Assembly: GCA_036346225.1 (NCBI GenBank)
Contig: JARFIW010000139.1
Coordinates: forward strand, 5,208,001 to 5,272,000
Direction of reading: 5' to 3'
DNA: 64,000 nt
DNA from: Platerodrilus igneus
Lineage: Eukaryota > Arthropoda > Insecta > Coleoptera > Lycidae
Shown here one piece after another: positions 20,942 to 33,019 of this stretch. The notes beneath the pieces are model-generated. The model was given only the letters and a program-made list of their open reading frames with translations. It did no database searches and was not told the DNA's origin. Within the stretch, counting starts at the first letter, position 1; each line of letters opens with the position of its first letter. Made by a program: the position numbers and the translations under genes.

Positions 20942-22040
20942 GTATACTGCATATTTGTGCACCTGCGCTGCATTAAAGAAGAGCAAGGAAAGGCGTTTAC
21001 ATTTTTATTTTGGACAAGGCTGTTCTCATTTTCATACAGTACTCCTACAGCAGCTTATAAAACGTAAAAATAAGTAATACGGACTAAGACACTGGCGGAA
21101 AACTACAATTTTATAATTAACAGTAAATTAGTGGTGATATATCGTAAAAAGTTGATGTATTTGCAGTTTGAAGTGGGATCTCGAAGTTTTAGTTGCGAAA
21201 TAACCTACTCATTAGTTTTTACCTTCAGTACAAGTATGTTCTATTAGGTGTCCGTGCTTCGTACTGCATAGCATTGTAGCTGGATAGGTGAGCTGTTATT
21301 TATGTTATAGTATTGATCGGTAAGTGAAACTGAAACTGAAAAAAAAGAGCAATAACAAATCTACCGATACTGTGAAAGTCATACCGAACTTGACATTTAC
21401 TCATGACCGCTATCATGGTCTATAAGTTGTATCCCTAGTTTATGGCTATCTTCTGTACGCTTTAAATAAATTTTATAAATCGAAAATATGAGATTAGTAG
21501 AAGTAAATAGTTTACGAAGAAATGCTATTTGAACGTATATAAATAAGCAAACGTTAATTAACAAATTTATTCCAAATTTTCAATGGTGCCGATTCAGTGG
21601 AGTGTTACGGCTAAAATAAGCGTTAAATGAATTAAATTTTGATTTGCTCTGAAGGGTGCCTAACTGCAGTAACGCAGGAATGGGTTTCTATGGATAAATG
21701 AGAAAAGAAAGTAAAGAAAATTAAATAAATACAAAATAATAAATATCTAATATTGGCCTAAATACAAAAATTAGCACTTAACCTGAAAGTTTTTTCTTAC
21801 TGTTAAAATCATGGGGCGCCAAACCATATATCACAGCAATTCTTTTGATGTCATTTCTATGCCGAAGACGGTTATTCCGCATAAAAAAACCCCTTGCTTT
21901 GATATACTAAAGTTCGTCATAACTACAAAATAAAATGCTCCTTCCAAATAAAACTATCACTGGAGTAGCTGGATATCTTTTACAAATCACTGACTTCACC
22001 TATTTTCTAAATAAATTGAAATAAAAATCCATCTAGACTA
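20942..22040. other. No recognised feature
   Basis: AT-rich DNA without a supported gene or known repeat end. Confidence 0.4.
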
Positions 22041-22520
22041 AAATTCTCATCATCATCATTAGGTTTCAAGTTCTGAAACTAGTTAAACGTGTATCTTCAT
22101 TGTTTCCTATTCTGAAATAAACTACACATTTGCTTGAAATTCCCACATCCTATACCTTTCACTATCTTCGTGCAATAGTTTAATCTAGGTGTACCTCTAC
22201 CTCTCCTTTTTCTTACTTCCCAAGTACTTTAGAACGTGTCGTGCCCTTCTATTTCTCCTGTTTTTTTTTTGTTTTCCACAGATATCTTTATTGCCCTACT
22301 ATTTCTATAACCTATTTGTTATTAACTTTGTCTGTCCATGCTATCATCATGATGCATCTAAAGCAGCACATTCCAAAAGGCTTCTACCATTTTCTACCTG
22401 CTTTTCCTACTGTACCTATTTCATAGTCGTACAGTGCTGTGCTCCATGCATATGCTTTCAACAATTTTTTTGTTTGTTGGTTTGTCGTCTTCAAACAAAG
22501 CAGCTGCTGTTTCTTGTTAG
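22040..22520 (-). mobile_element. LINE copy D, 3' part, antisense
   Basis: Read on the minus strand, this is the 3' third of the same LINE. Plus-strand landmarks are CCTATACCTTTCACTATCTT (3' end) and, further in, GACTATGAAATAGG-type sequence in place of the CETWT block. It joins directly to an inverted T repeat at about 22520, the same junction seen at 38.83 kb. The frame 22189-22698 on the plus strand is a shadow. Confidence 0.7.
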
Positions 22521-22640
22521 ATACAGTTGGATTCTCCTTCTATTGTTTTCTAAATATATACCATATTTCACCGATATTTATTGGTATGTGATGGGTGTTA
22601 CGTTAAATTTCTGGAAACGATGGATTTCTGCAATCCTACA
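22520..22640 (-). repeat. T repeat, inverted copy 4
   Basis: The reverse complement reads ACATACCAATAAATATCGGTG, then GGTATATATTTAGAAAACAA and TAGAAGGAG. This matches the T repeats at 16.1 and 38.4-38.8 kb. Confidence 0.6.
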
Positions 22641-23120
22641 TAAAAATGTGACTAATCCAAGCGGCGGCCCGCTTTTTATGCTATTCCAATTAAAATGAAT
22701 ATTTAAAAACCATTCTATATAAAAAATTTCTTTAAGTGTAAAAATACGTGGAATATATTTTAAAATTGCGTTCAAATTTTTCAGAAATATTTGCTTATTG
22801 TTCAACAACTTCGTTTTAAAAGTTTGTTAAAATACGTTGTAAACCACCACTTGCTTATCGTTAAAACAATTCATGGAAATAAGGCAAGCAGCTGTTTATT
22901 ATTTCCAATAGTTTATTCTTCAAACCACGTTCAAACAGTTGCAGTGTACAAATATAAAAGCTTCTAATGGTTTGTACTAAGAAATTCTATATCGTTATTG
23001 GGCGCGCATTGAATCCTCCCCTAATTAATTTATTTTCGGTATCCTCGGTCGATAATATAACAAATCGTATTCGTTGTTATAAGATTTAGGCAACCTGCTA
23101 TACATTCTCTGCATTCTGCT

Positions 23121-23498
23121 GTGTACAAGGCTGCATATGTACCGGATCTTTTAAAATATAAGCTGTTTTTCCATGCAAAAAAACTAATTTTAATGGAAGT
23201 CATTATAGCATGTTTTTTTACGTTAATTGGCTATTCTTCGAGGAATAATTCGCAGCTGTTGTCTGGAATATATTTTTACTTGTGTTCGCAGGATATTTCA
23301 CACAATATCGGTGGAAATGGTTTCGAAGCACGTTGGTCAATTTGTATTAATGCGAGCTTAGCTTTTGCAAGAGGTCTTTTTTATTCTATTCTATTCGATT
23401 CTACACAACGTGCTATTCAATACAACATCCCTTTAGTAAAAAGAAATGTTGTGAATCGGGATTATAAGATGCTGTTTGTACGTAGTGTTCTAATCTAG
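23121..23498 (+). CDS. Unidentified ORF, 125 codons
   Basis: The frame has a hydrophobic segment (LILMEVIIACFFTLIGYSS) that could span a membrane once. The C-terminal part contains several Arg and Lys. No family was recognised and flanking DNA is AT-rich. An overlapping minus-strand frame (23413-23706) is equally uninterpretable. It could be chance or a decayed gene. Confidence 0.15.
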   Translation: MYKAAYVPDLLKYKLFFHAKKLILMEVIIACFFTLIGYSSRNNSQLLSGIYFYLCSQDISHNIGGNGFEARWSICINASLAFARGLFYSILFDSTQRAIQYNIPLVKRNVVNRDYKMLFVRSVLI

Positions 23499-23914
23499 AT
23501 AAATTGGTTGATTCTGTATCCAACCCGTAGACGAGTGCAGTCCGCACTTCCGAATTCTTGACGATAGTGCCAGAGAGCAGACAACTTGGTCTAAGTTGCA
23601 GTTTTTCTGTTTTCTTTCTTTTTGCTGCTGCTGTGGAAGATAGGCAGTTCTGTTGATGGTTCTGTAGTTTCATACTCAGGATGATCCAATAAATTACAGA
23701 CTGCACGTTATAAATTCACGTTTACAATGCACGAACGATTATGTAATTATTCTGCAGGTCAAAATTAGTAAAATTAAAGCTTGCGTTAGAGCACTTTTTC
23801 TATGTAAATTAATGTTAACGTGAACAACTTGTTTCCCAAATTAGTTAACCCTTGGTTCATTTAAGTTAGGATTACGTTATTTAGGTTTAATATTACTTTC
23901 TAATTCTTAGGAAG

Positions 23915-26400
23915 TGCACGTACCTCCATTGATTTCTATTCTAAGATAGTCTAAACATTTTCCTGAAATTCCCACAGCCTATATCTTTGACTATCTGTGT
24001 GCAATAGTTTAACCTAGGTCTACCTTGTGCCGCGCACGTCCCTTCCCTGATATGTTATTAGTTTGTAGTCCCTTAAGGGTTCCATGTTATTTATTTATCT
24101 ATTGTTAATTCCTACGCCAGCGGCATAAAGTAGTTTCGTAGTAAATTTTAAGCGCTACATTTTCAAACCTGCGGGGTTAGGCGTGACCTCGCCATTGGTT
24201 GTAGTATTAAAGACGCTAGGGGAGAGGAGTCAGTTTGTTACCGGTGCGTGAAGAAGCATGATGAATGCGTCGGACGTGTGTATACTATCAAATAGTTTTA
24301 TCCTAATGTTTTTAATTGTTAATGTTGTAAATGTGTCCTGTTCATGTGCATTGGATTAAGGATTTATTTACCAGGTGTATCCTCGAAACAGTTAGTGGAA
24401 TTTAAATAAGGTAAACTTATTCTATTAAGCTGCACGTGTTGTTTTAGCTGTTGTCAAGTACCCCTCAATTGAATTGGAATGTCGATAGTGTAAACTCACT
24501 TTGTGGTTTAGTAATTTATCGACGCAAGTATAATTATAACGAGAGGTATGCATGCATACAGTTACATAGGAAAGGCCTAAAGAACGTAATTCGTTCTTAT
24601 ATTTAACGTTTGTTGTCTTAGACGGGATAACGCGGCGGTTTAGTGCAAGGTCAGCAATACCGGGAAATTGGAAACACCTGTGCGTTAGTTCATAAGTCTC
24701 GCAGAATTATAATTCTCGCATGTTTGTTTATTTAGGTTTTAAGGACCATAGTATTAAAAGGGGTTATATTCTGATGAAATTTACCGTTTTTGTTATTGCT
24801 TGCTTAGTATTAATAAATTTCTTGGTAAATGGTTAGGTACAGTTTCATATTCAGAGTAGCTTAACGTTACAGGTCCACACTATTGACCCGAACTCATCCT
24901 GAAATCTTGAATCCTCACTTGTGGGCGTGTACAACCTCTACCTCTGTTTCTTCCTATCTCCGCATCTAATATATTCCGCACTATTTCTTCATACCTTGGT
25001 ATGTGACCTATCATCCTATCTCTTCTATTTTTATTGTTTTACACATATTTCTTTCTTCCCTTGCCATTTCTAAAACCTCTTTGTTGTTAACTTTATCTGT
25101 CCATAATATCTTCATCATACGCCTGTAGTACCACATTTTCCTGTCCGCTTCTCCTACCGTCCAAGTGTCACAGCTGTACAGGACACAGGTCTACACATAA
25201 GCTTTCAACAATCTCGTCCTTGTTTCTATGTTTGTTGTCTTTAGAGATAGTTGTTGCTTTTTTTTGTTAAATGCAGCATGACCTTGTGCTAATCTTTGTT
25301 TTATATCTTTTGCACTTTTCCAATCTTACGTTATTTGACTTCCTAGGCAGCAGAAATCCTTAACCTCTTGTAAGTTTTCGTTTCCTATTTGTATTATAGT
25401 TTTTGATTTATTTCTCCCTTTTGTACATACTGGTACTTTATTTTCATTTTTGTTAACTTTCATACGTTATCTCTGTTACAACTGTTTTCATTTCATTAAA
25501 AGCTGCTTCTAACTCTTCCTTGCTAGATGCTGATACTGCTAAATCATTTGCAAAGCTAATCACATCAATCTTTTGTCCCTTCATAATAAATCTAAATGTC
25601 TTCCTGCATTTGACAGTATTTATTGCCTCTGTTATGTACAAGTTAAAAATTAATGGGGATAGGGGACATCCCTGCCTCGCATCTTTCTTAATATTTACTC
25701 CCTACGTTCCTGCTATAATTCTATTTCCGCTGTTTGCTTTTTGTATACGCTATGTATTATCCATCTATTCCTAAAACTCATTCTGATCTTCTTGAGTATT
25801 TCGAACATTTATTTTCATTTTATATTGTCGAATGCTTTTTCCAAATTTACACACCCTATATACACGTTTTCTCCATTTTCTATTGTCTTCTCCATTATCA
25901 CCCTCAGAAGTAAAATAGCCTCCCGTATTCCCCTCGTTCGCCTAGTATTTCCTCGGCCCGTTTTTCCATCCGTCCTTGTACAATGTTAGTTAATATTTTT
26001 GACATATGTGCTGTCGCTTTCCCCTTTTTCTATTGTTTTCTCCATCATCACTATCAGAGCTAAAATAGCCTCCCGTGTTCCCCTGTTTTGCCTAAATCCA
26101 AATTGGTCTTCTCCTAGTATTTCTTCAGCTCGTTTTTTCATTCGTCTTTATACAATCCTAATTAATATTTTTGACATGGGTGCTGTCAAAATTATTGTTC
26201 GAAAATTTTCATATCTATCTGCGCCTCTCTTTTTTGGTATAGTATCTATGATGTTACGTTTGAAACCTTTGGTTATCTCGCCTATCTCATACTTACAGCT
26301 GACAAGTTGAAAGACACGTTCTGTTACTACTTGTCTAGCGGCTTTTAGAGTTTCTGCTTGCACCTTATCTGTACCCGGTGCCTTATAATTTTCCCTTTAA
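23915..26400 (-). mobile_element. LINE copy E, antisense, split by a solo LTR
   Basis: On the minus strand the reverse transcriptase runs from about 26400 (MQAETLKAARQVV) down to 24938. It includes DVISFANDLAVSASSKEELE at 25.5-25.57 kb, where the usual FADD is FAND. The C-terminal block lies near 25.2 kb. The 3' end continues at 23915-24025 after the LTR insertion. A ~150-base reverse-transcriptase segment is present twice in tandem (about 25866-26012 and 26021-26190). Confidence 0.8.
24026..24933 (-). mobile_element. Solo LTR, 908 bp, 4-bp duplication
   Basis: It starts TGTGCCGCGCACG, ends GGGCGTGTACA, and is flanked by ACCT (24022-24025 and 24934-24937). It interrupts LINE copy E cleanly. 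TG...CA ends and a 4-base duplication indicate a gypsy-type LTR. On the plus strand a TATTAAAG box (about 24207) stands some 25 bases before AGTCAGTTTG (about 24228), a good arthropod initiator. An AATAAA signal lies at about 24811. The transcription signals therefore suggest a plus-strand LTR, although the strand is marked minus here for the host LINE. No internal region remains. Confidence 0.78.
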
Positions 26401-26429
26401 TACTATTTCACGCTCTGCGGGTTGCAAGA

Positions 26430-26485
26430 ATGTCCGAACAGACAGGTCGACAGACAGAGCCAGACAGACAGACAGATAGACAGAC
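26430..26485. repeat. (CAGA)n microsatellite
   Basis: An imperfect CAGA run, followed by a GGACCAC triplet repeat at about 26656-26680. Confidence 0.75.
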
Positions 26486-26935
26486 ACGAAACCAAATTTG
26501 TTGAGAAGGGTCTAAAACATAAAGTGCGAATGGAAGTTTTGGTTTTGACTGGAAAAAAATGTATATGTCAAAAGTGAACACAATACTGCCGCTACTCGGA
26601 AGCAAAATATAATAAAAACCCCTAACCACAAATAATTTTAAATTAGATATATGTTTGGACCACGGACCACGGACCACGGCCATCATCAGTAGCAAATCTT
26701 TAAAAATTCATTATTAAAGAGAAAAAGGTTGTTCAAAAACTCTTTTGACAATATTGCCCTCACGACGTAGAAGAAAGTAAACTTTTCCAACAGTACAATA
26801 AAAAATGTTGCTTTTAACTTGTGAGGATATTCTCCTCACCACGCTAACTCCATAGCAACTAAACTGTAATTCTAATATTGATCATTTTCTAGTATATTTT
26901 TCTAAATCTACTTAAAAGGAACAAATACAAACTTT

Positions 26936-27255
26936 GGTATATTATTAGTTATGCGTCGCCGTGGATCAATGTAGTAAGCGTAAGACTACGGATCCCAAGG
27001 TCCCGACACGCCCGACTGCTTGAAAAATGGCAGGTGAGCATTTTTCACAAATATTACGCCCTCGTTCGAATGAGAGGTTAAATGGAGGTCCCATGTGTGA
27101 GTGTTGTCACGCACGTTAAAGATCCCTACCTTGCCTGGAACGGCAAGGGTTCGGCAAAATTCTAAATTTCCAGGCAACAAAAAACTCGCCTTCTGGCCAA
27201 TGTAGTACCTTCGGGTGGAGCATTGGAAATGTAAATGAACGGTATATTATTGGTT
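26936..27255 (+). mobile_element. tRNA-derived SINE with ~15-bp target duplication
   Basis: The body (26951-27240) is flanked by GGTATATTATTAGTT and GGTATATTATTGGTT, a 15-base duplication with one change. The tRNA head is decayed (CGTCGCCGTGG...GATCCCAAGGTCCCG). The central region has TGTTGTCACGCACGTTAAAG and the tail ATTGGCCAGAAGG-type sequence, ending GGTGGAGCATTGGAAA on the sense strand. Same family as copies at 27.43, 29.51, 61.91 and 62.71 kb. Confidence 0.82.
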
Positions 27256-27432
27256 GTCACGTCAATAGAGAAAGTAAGACAGATAAAATACCCATATTTC
27301 ATCAGTTTTTACTTTCTATTTCAACCTCAAATACTAGTTTCACTTTTTATTTTGATTATTAATAAGTCCTTGCAGCGGGAAGGTTTTGTCAAGGTCACCC
27401 GCCTTTCGATAATAATACTACTATACTACAGT

Positions 27433-27580
27433 GGCGAGGACGCGAATTTTTTTTAACCTTGAAATTTTGAATTTTGCCGAACCCTCACTATTTCAAGAGA
27501 AGGTAGAGATCTTTAACGTGCGCGACAACACTCATAGACGGGATCTATAATTTACCTTTTACTGGACGAGGGTGTCTGAA
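27433..27580 (-). mobile_element. tRNA-derived SINE fragment
   Basis: An inverted partial copy of the same family: GAATTTTGCCGAACCCTCAC, then ATCTTTAACGTGCGCGACAA, then ACGAGGG. The tRNA head and extreme 3' tail are missing. Confidence 0.7.
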
Positions 27581-28089
27581 AAGCATACTACAGGCAAAAG
27601 ATAGAGAAACAAGCTAAGTCTGCATGATGACCACAAAAAGCAAAACCAGTCAAAGAGAAAGGCAATTGGAATGAGAAGTTCAGGAAAGAACAGGTATCTG
27701 ATCCGAGATGAAGATACCAATGTGGACACAGAGTCTTTATATGAAATTGGTACGGGATGCCGAATAACAAGGCTTACGACACTTGAGTCGCAAAAAAAAC
27801 AACGAGATGTCAAGGTAACTAGAATCATCAGGATGAGCGGTTTTAAGAACTTTGACATGCTAAATACCCACGGATGTGCCTGAAGGATCTTTGAGTTTGT
27901 AACTACAGCGAGAAACAACTTTCCGAATGGAGAAGGGGCACAGAAATTTGGAGGCAAGCACCTATCCGGATCTCCTAGCTGAGATGAAGCGGTACGATGG
28001 CGTAAATAAGAACGATTATGAGTCTTCAGTACGCAACGAAAGCTCTCATTAAATATAGAGAACGTATATTTTTGGAATGTTCTGGATCG

Positions 28090-28870
28090 GGCGAAGAATG
28101 TTCAGGATTGGCGATATACTTGTTTTTTTCGACAGTTGCCCGAAATAATCGCCGTGTTCACGACCAAATAATGCAAAGAATGGGGTACAACCAATGATTT
28201 CGTGCTTAGACGTGCGGGTGGTTTAAGATATTTTAGGAAAATTAGCATCCCAATGACGTTGATCGTCAAAGACATAGGATGTAATATTGGTTTTAAGGAC
28301 ACGGTTGACGCGTTTAGCAGTTGCCTGGGGGTAAAGACCTTTGGCGTGATAACGTGCAGACAATAAGGTGAATTGACAACAACGAAGCTGTAGACCGTTG
28401 ACCGTGATGAGGTTTGGGAAACACAAAAAAGTACGAAATCTTGTTCTTCCAGGATTTAAACAACGAACTCTGCTGTAAGGATGCGCAATGAAAAGAAAAG
28501 AGAACATTTAGTAAAGTAACTAGCCACTACAGGGATATGCGAATAATCTTTGGTGGAATGAGGAAGAGAACCTAAGTAATCACAGAAGATGACGTACCAT
28601 GGGTATGATGGTTTAGTTCAGAGAGCATAGGAGCTAGGAGAAGGTAGCTGTTTAACCTTTTGAGCAGCACAGACGGGACGTCGGATGTAGCAAATGACGT
28701 CAGCTTTGAGACAGGGCCAATTAATAGGTTTGGGATAAACGAACGGAAGTTTTGGTTATATCACAGCGGCCGGAAGTGGATGTACCGTAATGAAAGGAAA
28801 TCCGATAGTTGCGCTGTTCATGAGCTACGACGATTTTTCAATCGCCTTGATGGCCGACAGTGATGGAAGT
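28090..28870 (-). pseudogene. Ty3/gypsy integrase remnant
   Basis: On the minus strand, pieces match a gypsy integrase in order. A zinc-binding end and linker near 28.66 kb (YIRRPVCAAQKVKQLPSPSS) is followed by SELNHHTHGTSSSV. A GY-x-H block lies near 28.53 kb. The C-terminal core is YPQATAKRVNRVLKTNITSY (about 28.30-28.36 kb), and a block near 28.15 kb reads TPFFALFGREHGDYFG. Frames change several times. No reverse transcriptase was recognised next to it. Confidence 0.65.
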
Positions 28871-29382
28871 TTTATTTTGACGAAAAAGTATATTGTTTAC
28901 TACGGACCAGGATAGATAACGTTTACTATAGAAGCCTTTTGAAGCGTACTATGGTACTAAGGATCAGGAGTGGGAAGGTAACTTCGAAAGAAGTAACCGC
29001 CGAAATAAAGACAGGTTCTAGAACCGAAACAGAACGAAACAGTGTCAGGTACGACAAGATCTTTTCCTTTCAGTATATCCGCAGATGATCAACGCGACAT
29101 TGTTTATCCTAATCTATCCCCATTTTATACTGTGACTTCGTTGCAAGAATTAAAAGGGTAGGCTTAAAATCAGAATAGAACAAAATTTAGGATTGATAGT
29201 TATGTACCTCCTAGCCAAGATAAACGCTCGTATGTTGAACCAGATTTTGCTTTTGTACCCACAACAACCACTAAAAATACCGTTAGGTGTCAGGATCGGT
29301 CTGGACTCGTCCTACACTCGCGCGTAGAATCAATTCGTTTTCTGTTGCTATTCTTGCATCTACTTCCACTAGTCCGGCGACT

Positions 29383-29444
29383 TGTTTTAATTACGGTCAG
29401 GTTGGGCATTTCTCTCCTTATTGCACCCGTTCTTAAGTTCTGTG
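29383..29444 (+). pseudogene. Gag zinc-knuckle remnant
   Basis: The plus-strand frame contains CFNYGQVGHFSPYC and ends TRS-stop. It fits the retroviral-type CCHC knuckle (C-x2-C-x4-H-x4-C) except that the second Cys is Tyr. It is probably the end of a gag gene from an LTR element whose pol is gone. It lies in the opposite orientation to the integrase remnant at 28.1-28.9 kb, so the two need not belong together. Confidence 0.4.
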
Positions 29445-29509
29445 TGATTTTGGTTGCTGTAAAGTAGTTACTCGACGCAACTCTAAAAATTCTTTGTGTT
29501 TTCAGAGGC

Positions 29510-29765
29510 GGCTACGTAGAATACAGGTTCACTTATGATTGTTGATCCCAAGGTCCCAGGTTTGATTCCCGACACGGACTGCTCGAAAACTATTGGGCGA
29601 GCCCTCGCACGGATGAGAGGTATAATGTAGATCCTTTGTGTGAATGTTGTTACGCACGTTAAAAATCCATACATCGCTAGGAACAGCAAGGGTTAGCCAA
29701 AATTCAAAATTTCCAAGTAAAAAACTCGCTTGTTGGTCAATGAAACACCTACAGATGAAACATTA
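29510..29765 (+). mobile_element. tRNA-derived SINE, diverged copy
   Basis: The tRNA head GGCGGCTACGTAGAATACAGG, with B-box-like GGTTTGATTCCC, is followed by the family's central TGTTGTTACGCACGTTAAAA. The tail is CAATGAAACACCTACAGATG. A target duplication was not clear. Confidence 0.7.
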
Positions 29766-29769
29766 GAAA

Positions 29770-30510
29770 GTCAAATATAGGGTAGGGTTTCCGGACCGAG
29801 ACGCAGATTTCTAGCTTTGAGTTTTCCTTTTATGGATCTTAATGATAAAACCCATGTCCTTTTAGATTTCATCTGTGCTAATGTTCGTGGAGATGAACGT
29901 GCTTAATTACAAGTCCAATTTTTCGGCACAGCTGTGTGTGATAAGCATACAAAAATTTCCAATTGATAGAACGTTAGAAAATGGGTTGAACTGACTAGAT
30001 CATATTTAGAATAATGGAAAATTAGTGGAAAAAACCGTGAATGGTATTTATTTAAAAGGATACTGAATTATTTTGACGTAGAAAATGAACGCAACCAATT
30101 CGGAATAGTGGCAATGTGGTATCTATTTATCTATTTATTGAATAATAGTAGTCAAATATGCAAATAGAGGGAAATATTTAAAAAATAGAAAAATGAACAT
30201 TAATATATGTTATGCCTGATTCATCTATTACTGCTTTATTTTTATTATTAACTTGCCACGTACCTAGACGTAATCGGAGGAAACTTAAATACCAGGCTAA
30301 CCAGCAACCGCGGAGAGTGGGGGGATTCGCCTACATACCAAGAAAAAAAACCACGTCGCCCACGATTATCTATTAATAAATAAAAATAAATAAAGGATTC
30401 TGTACACACAAGCAAAAGCAATAAATTAAGCGTTACTATTTCAAAGCAAACAATTATATGATATGAACAATTTAGTACGTTATATACGAAGTGCGCATCT
30501 CGTATTTTAC
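29770..30510. other. No recognised gene
   Basis: AT-rich DNA with no supported feature. Confidence 0.4.
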
Positions 30511-30512
30511 AC

Positions 30513-30744
30513 AAAATAAAATTAGTCAGTAGAAAATAAACATGAGAGCTTTTGTCAAGCGTTTTTAAAATTGCACCTAATACTTTTTGAAAAATAAACT
30601 AATCAGTAGGAAAGAATTAACGTGTGAGATCTTTTGTCAAACATTATTTTTAAATTGTACATAATACCGTTTGTAAAATAAACCAATCAGTAGAAAAGAA
30701 TAAGCGTCTGTCAAACATTTTTAACAATGGTACATCACACCTGT
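30513..30744 (+). repeat. Three-unit minisatellite, ~77-85 bp
   Basis: Units start AAAATAAAATTAGTCAGTAG (30513), AAATAAACTAATCAGTAGG (about 30591) and AAAATAAACCAATCAGTAG (30675). Each continues with an AGAATAA...TTTTGTCAAACATT block. Confidence 0.75.
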
Positions 30745-30749
30745 AGAGC

Positions 30750-32880
30750 GATAATATCGATTCGCAACGACAAACAATAGTTCTACAGTGTCACGTCTCT
30801 TATCACGTAATTACCCCAAACGCTGATACGGAATATGCCATTGATATACACAAAAGAAAACAAGTTGTATACCTGTATGTGTCTGGATACTTAGCTTGTA
30901 ATCCATCGGGGGTGAGTCAGCACAGCGACGCCACAGTAGTCAGGATCCATTGGCCCTGCCACCGTAACTGCAGCAGCGGTCTACAGTCAAAAGCAGTTGG
31001 TCTACGTCAACGAACAGTTGGGCCTACATAAAGAAAGAACCAATTCGGCCTCCAGCTAAAAGGCAACATATCTCCAATTGGTCGAACAAAAAAAACGTGC
31101 ATTGCTTTTGAAGTACTGTGACGAATAATATAGAAAATATTTATACGTTATCGGAAACAAATTACCGGATACCTAAAACATGGTATTGACTATTTAATTT
31201 ATCGAATAAAAACAAAATAGATTTGAGTTAAAATTATGTTAGAGCGGGCTTATTCTGAATAGGTACACTATATAGGGTATTGTTGGGGAATTTAAGAATA
31301 GAAAGGAAATTTATGTAAATGAAACAACCAAATACCGGATACGGTTTTACTTTTTATTTTTTTATTTATTTGTTCCAACGTTTCAGTAGTCTGCTACCTG
31401 AAATTTAAGCAGACCTGGCTTTCCCACAGAAAGTAACCATCATGTGTTTTGTGTGTATGTGTGGGGGGGATCGTTGTGTGTATATGTGTTGTGTGTGATG
31501 TTGGTCCATGCCCCCACCCCCCTCTAGGACCAGGACCATCGGCAGCCGGATATCTCAGTCGTCAAGGAAGAACTCACGATGGTTTTACTGCGGGAAATGA
31601 ACGTATCACACTCTCTTGCATGAGTTGTTATGTGCCGAAAATTTCGGCACTAAACATTTATAAAGTTTTAATATATGAGAATTTCGCGCCATAAATTTAA
31701 AAGGTTGCGCGTATTTCCGTCACTTCAGAAGTGCGTTGCGCGAGATTTCGCGCCGACGCGTGTGGCCTAAGGAGGAGTGGGAAATTTCCGAAAGACGTGT
31801 TAGGACTTGCCTCCGAAAGCAAAGAAGAGTGTTGTGTCTTATCGTATCTTTGTGTTATGTAGATTTCTTCTGCCTTACTTTGATTATCGTTCCCTAACCC
31901 AGTCCCTTATCGTACCTCTGCATACAGAAAGAAGACAAGCGAATTTGGATGCAACCTGGCTTAAGAGCAACCCACACCCGAGAAAGAGCCGCGAGCAGCC
32001 CATACCCGAGAAATATTAGGAAGCGGCCGACCATCATGAAGTAATCCTGAAGGAATTCGCCGCCATCATGAAGTAATTCTGAAGGAAGCTTTACATGTTC
32101 ACGTAAGTACTTCTTAGGGGTTCTGTAAAATTTGTATACTTCGTAAATTACGTGCCATAATTTGCATATTGTGTGACGTCATTGAAATTTGAGCGTGAAT
32201 TTTCACATTATGTAATATCGTTACCAACTGTCATTAGTGGCGCGCTTACCGCGTTTACGGGGTTATAATAGAGTCCTTAATTTTTTGATAAACTATGTCG
32301 GGTAGGTTACTATTCATTGTTACCCACCTTTTTTTACTTGGTCGCTTACCTATATTTTTGCCTTCTTTTCTCCACTTAAATACCTCTGTTTCTTTTTTCT
32401 TCTATTTAACATAGGATTTCCTGTGTTATTCATTCTTTCCTAGTGATATACTTTCTAGCTCCTTACATAATGTGCACTTCCTCTATTACTACTTTTAAAA
32501 AAAATTGATGCAACAGTAGCAATATATAAAAATATTTATAGTTTTAGTACTAGACAATAAGTAGTAAAACTAAATAATATACTGCATTGTTTATTTATGA
32601 CACATCTAATAACATACGCCATATACGGTATCGCCTTAAATAAATTTATTACCTATTCAAACTCACATACAGCAATTCTTATTTCTAAGAATTTGTTATG
32701 TATTAAACAAACAAAAAACGACATAAAAATAATACATAACCTATATTTAATCAAATATAATTTGATTTAAAGTTTTTAACCAATTTATTAATTCCACTTT
32801 AAAATTACCTACAGATTAATTGCACTAAGATACACATCCCAGGCAAACAATTATTATACACTGCAACAAAGTATGTAAAC
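30750..32880. other. No recognised gene
   Basis: It contains a GT-rich low-complexity patch (31441-31500) and a small direct repeat, CATCATGAAGTAAT-CTGAAGG (32033-32090). The ORF at 31449-31694 lies in the low-complexity patch and is not supported. Confidence 0.4.
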
Positions 32881-32883
32881 GTA

Positions 32884-33015
32884 TACCGGGTGATTCGGAG
32901 CTACTGAATCAAACTGCTAGTGGTTATTTGATGCAACAATAAAAGATATTTGAGTATAAGAACCAAAGTCTGAAAATGTATCTATAAGGCACTACCGCCT
33001 GTAACTTACGCGCAA
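32884..33015 (+). repeat. Transposon end fragment, IS630/mariner-like
   Basis: TATACCGGGTGATTCGGAGC and the following ~120 bases (GATGCAACAATAAAAGA, then CTATAAGGCACTACCGC) match the sequence starting at 34931. TA plus a GGGTGATTC-type start is the pattern of terminal inverted repeats in IS630/mariner elements. No partner end was found. Confidence 0.5.
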
Positions 33016-33019
33016 TAAT

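Noticed and set aside
22189..22698. 169-codon ORF on the plus strand
   Set aside because: Antisense shadow of LINE copy D and the inverted T repeat.
24773..24800. Another hammerhead (CTGATGA)
   Set aside because: No helix II followed by GAAA and no partner strand for helix I. The CTGATGA at 62327 and its inverted partner near 61795 fail the same test.
27559..27957. 132-codon minus-strand ORF
   Set aside because: Hydrophobic shadow without family similarity; the nearby supported gypsy integrase pieces are in other frames.
31540..31570. tRNA-like A box (GGATATCTCAGTCGTCAAGG)
   Set aside because: No B box follows and no cloverleaf could be built.
31449..31694. 81-codon ORF
   Set aside because: Starts in a GT-rich low-complexity tract; no protein-like pattern or splice context.
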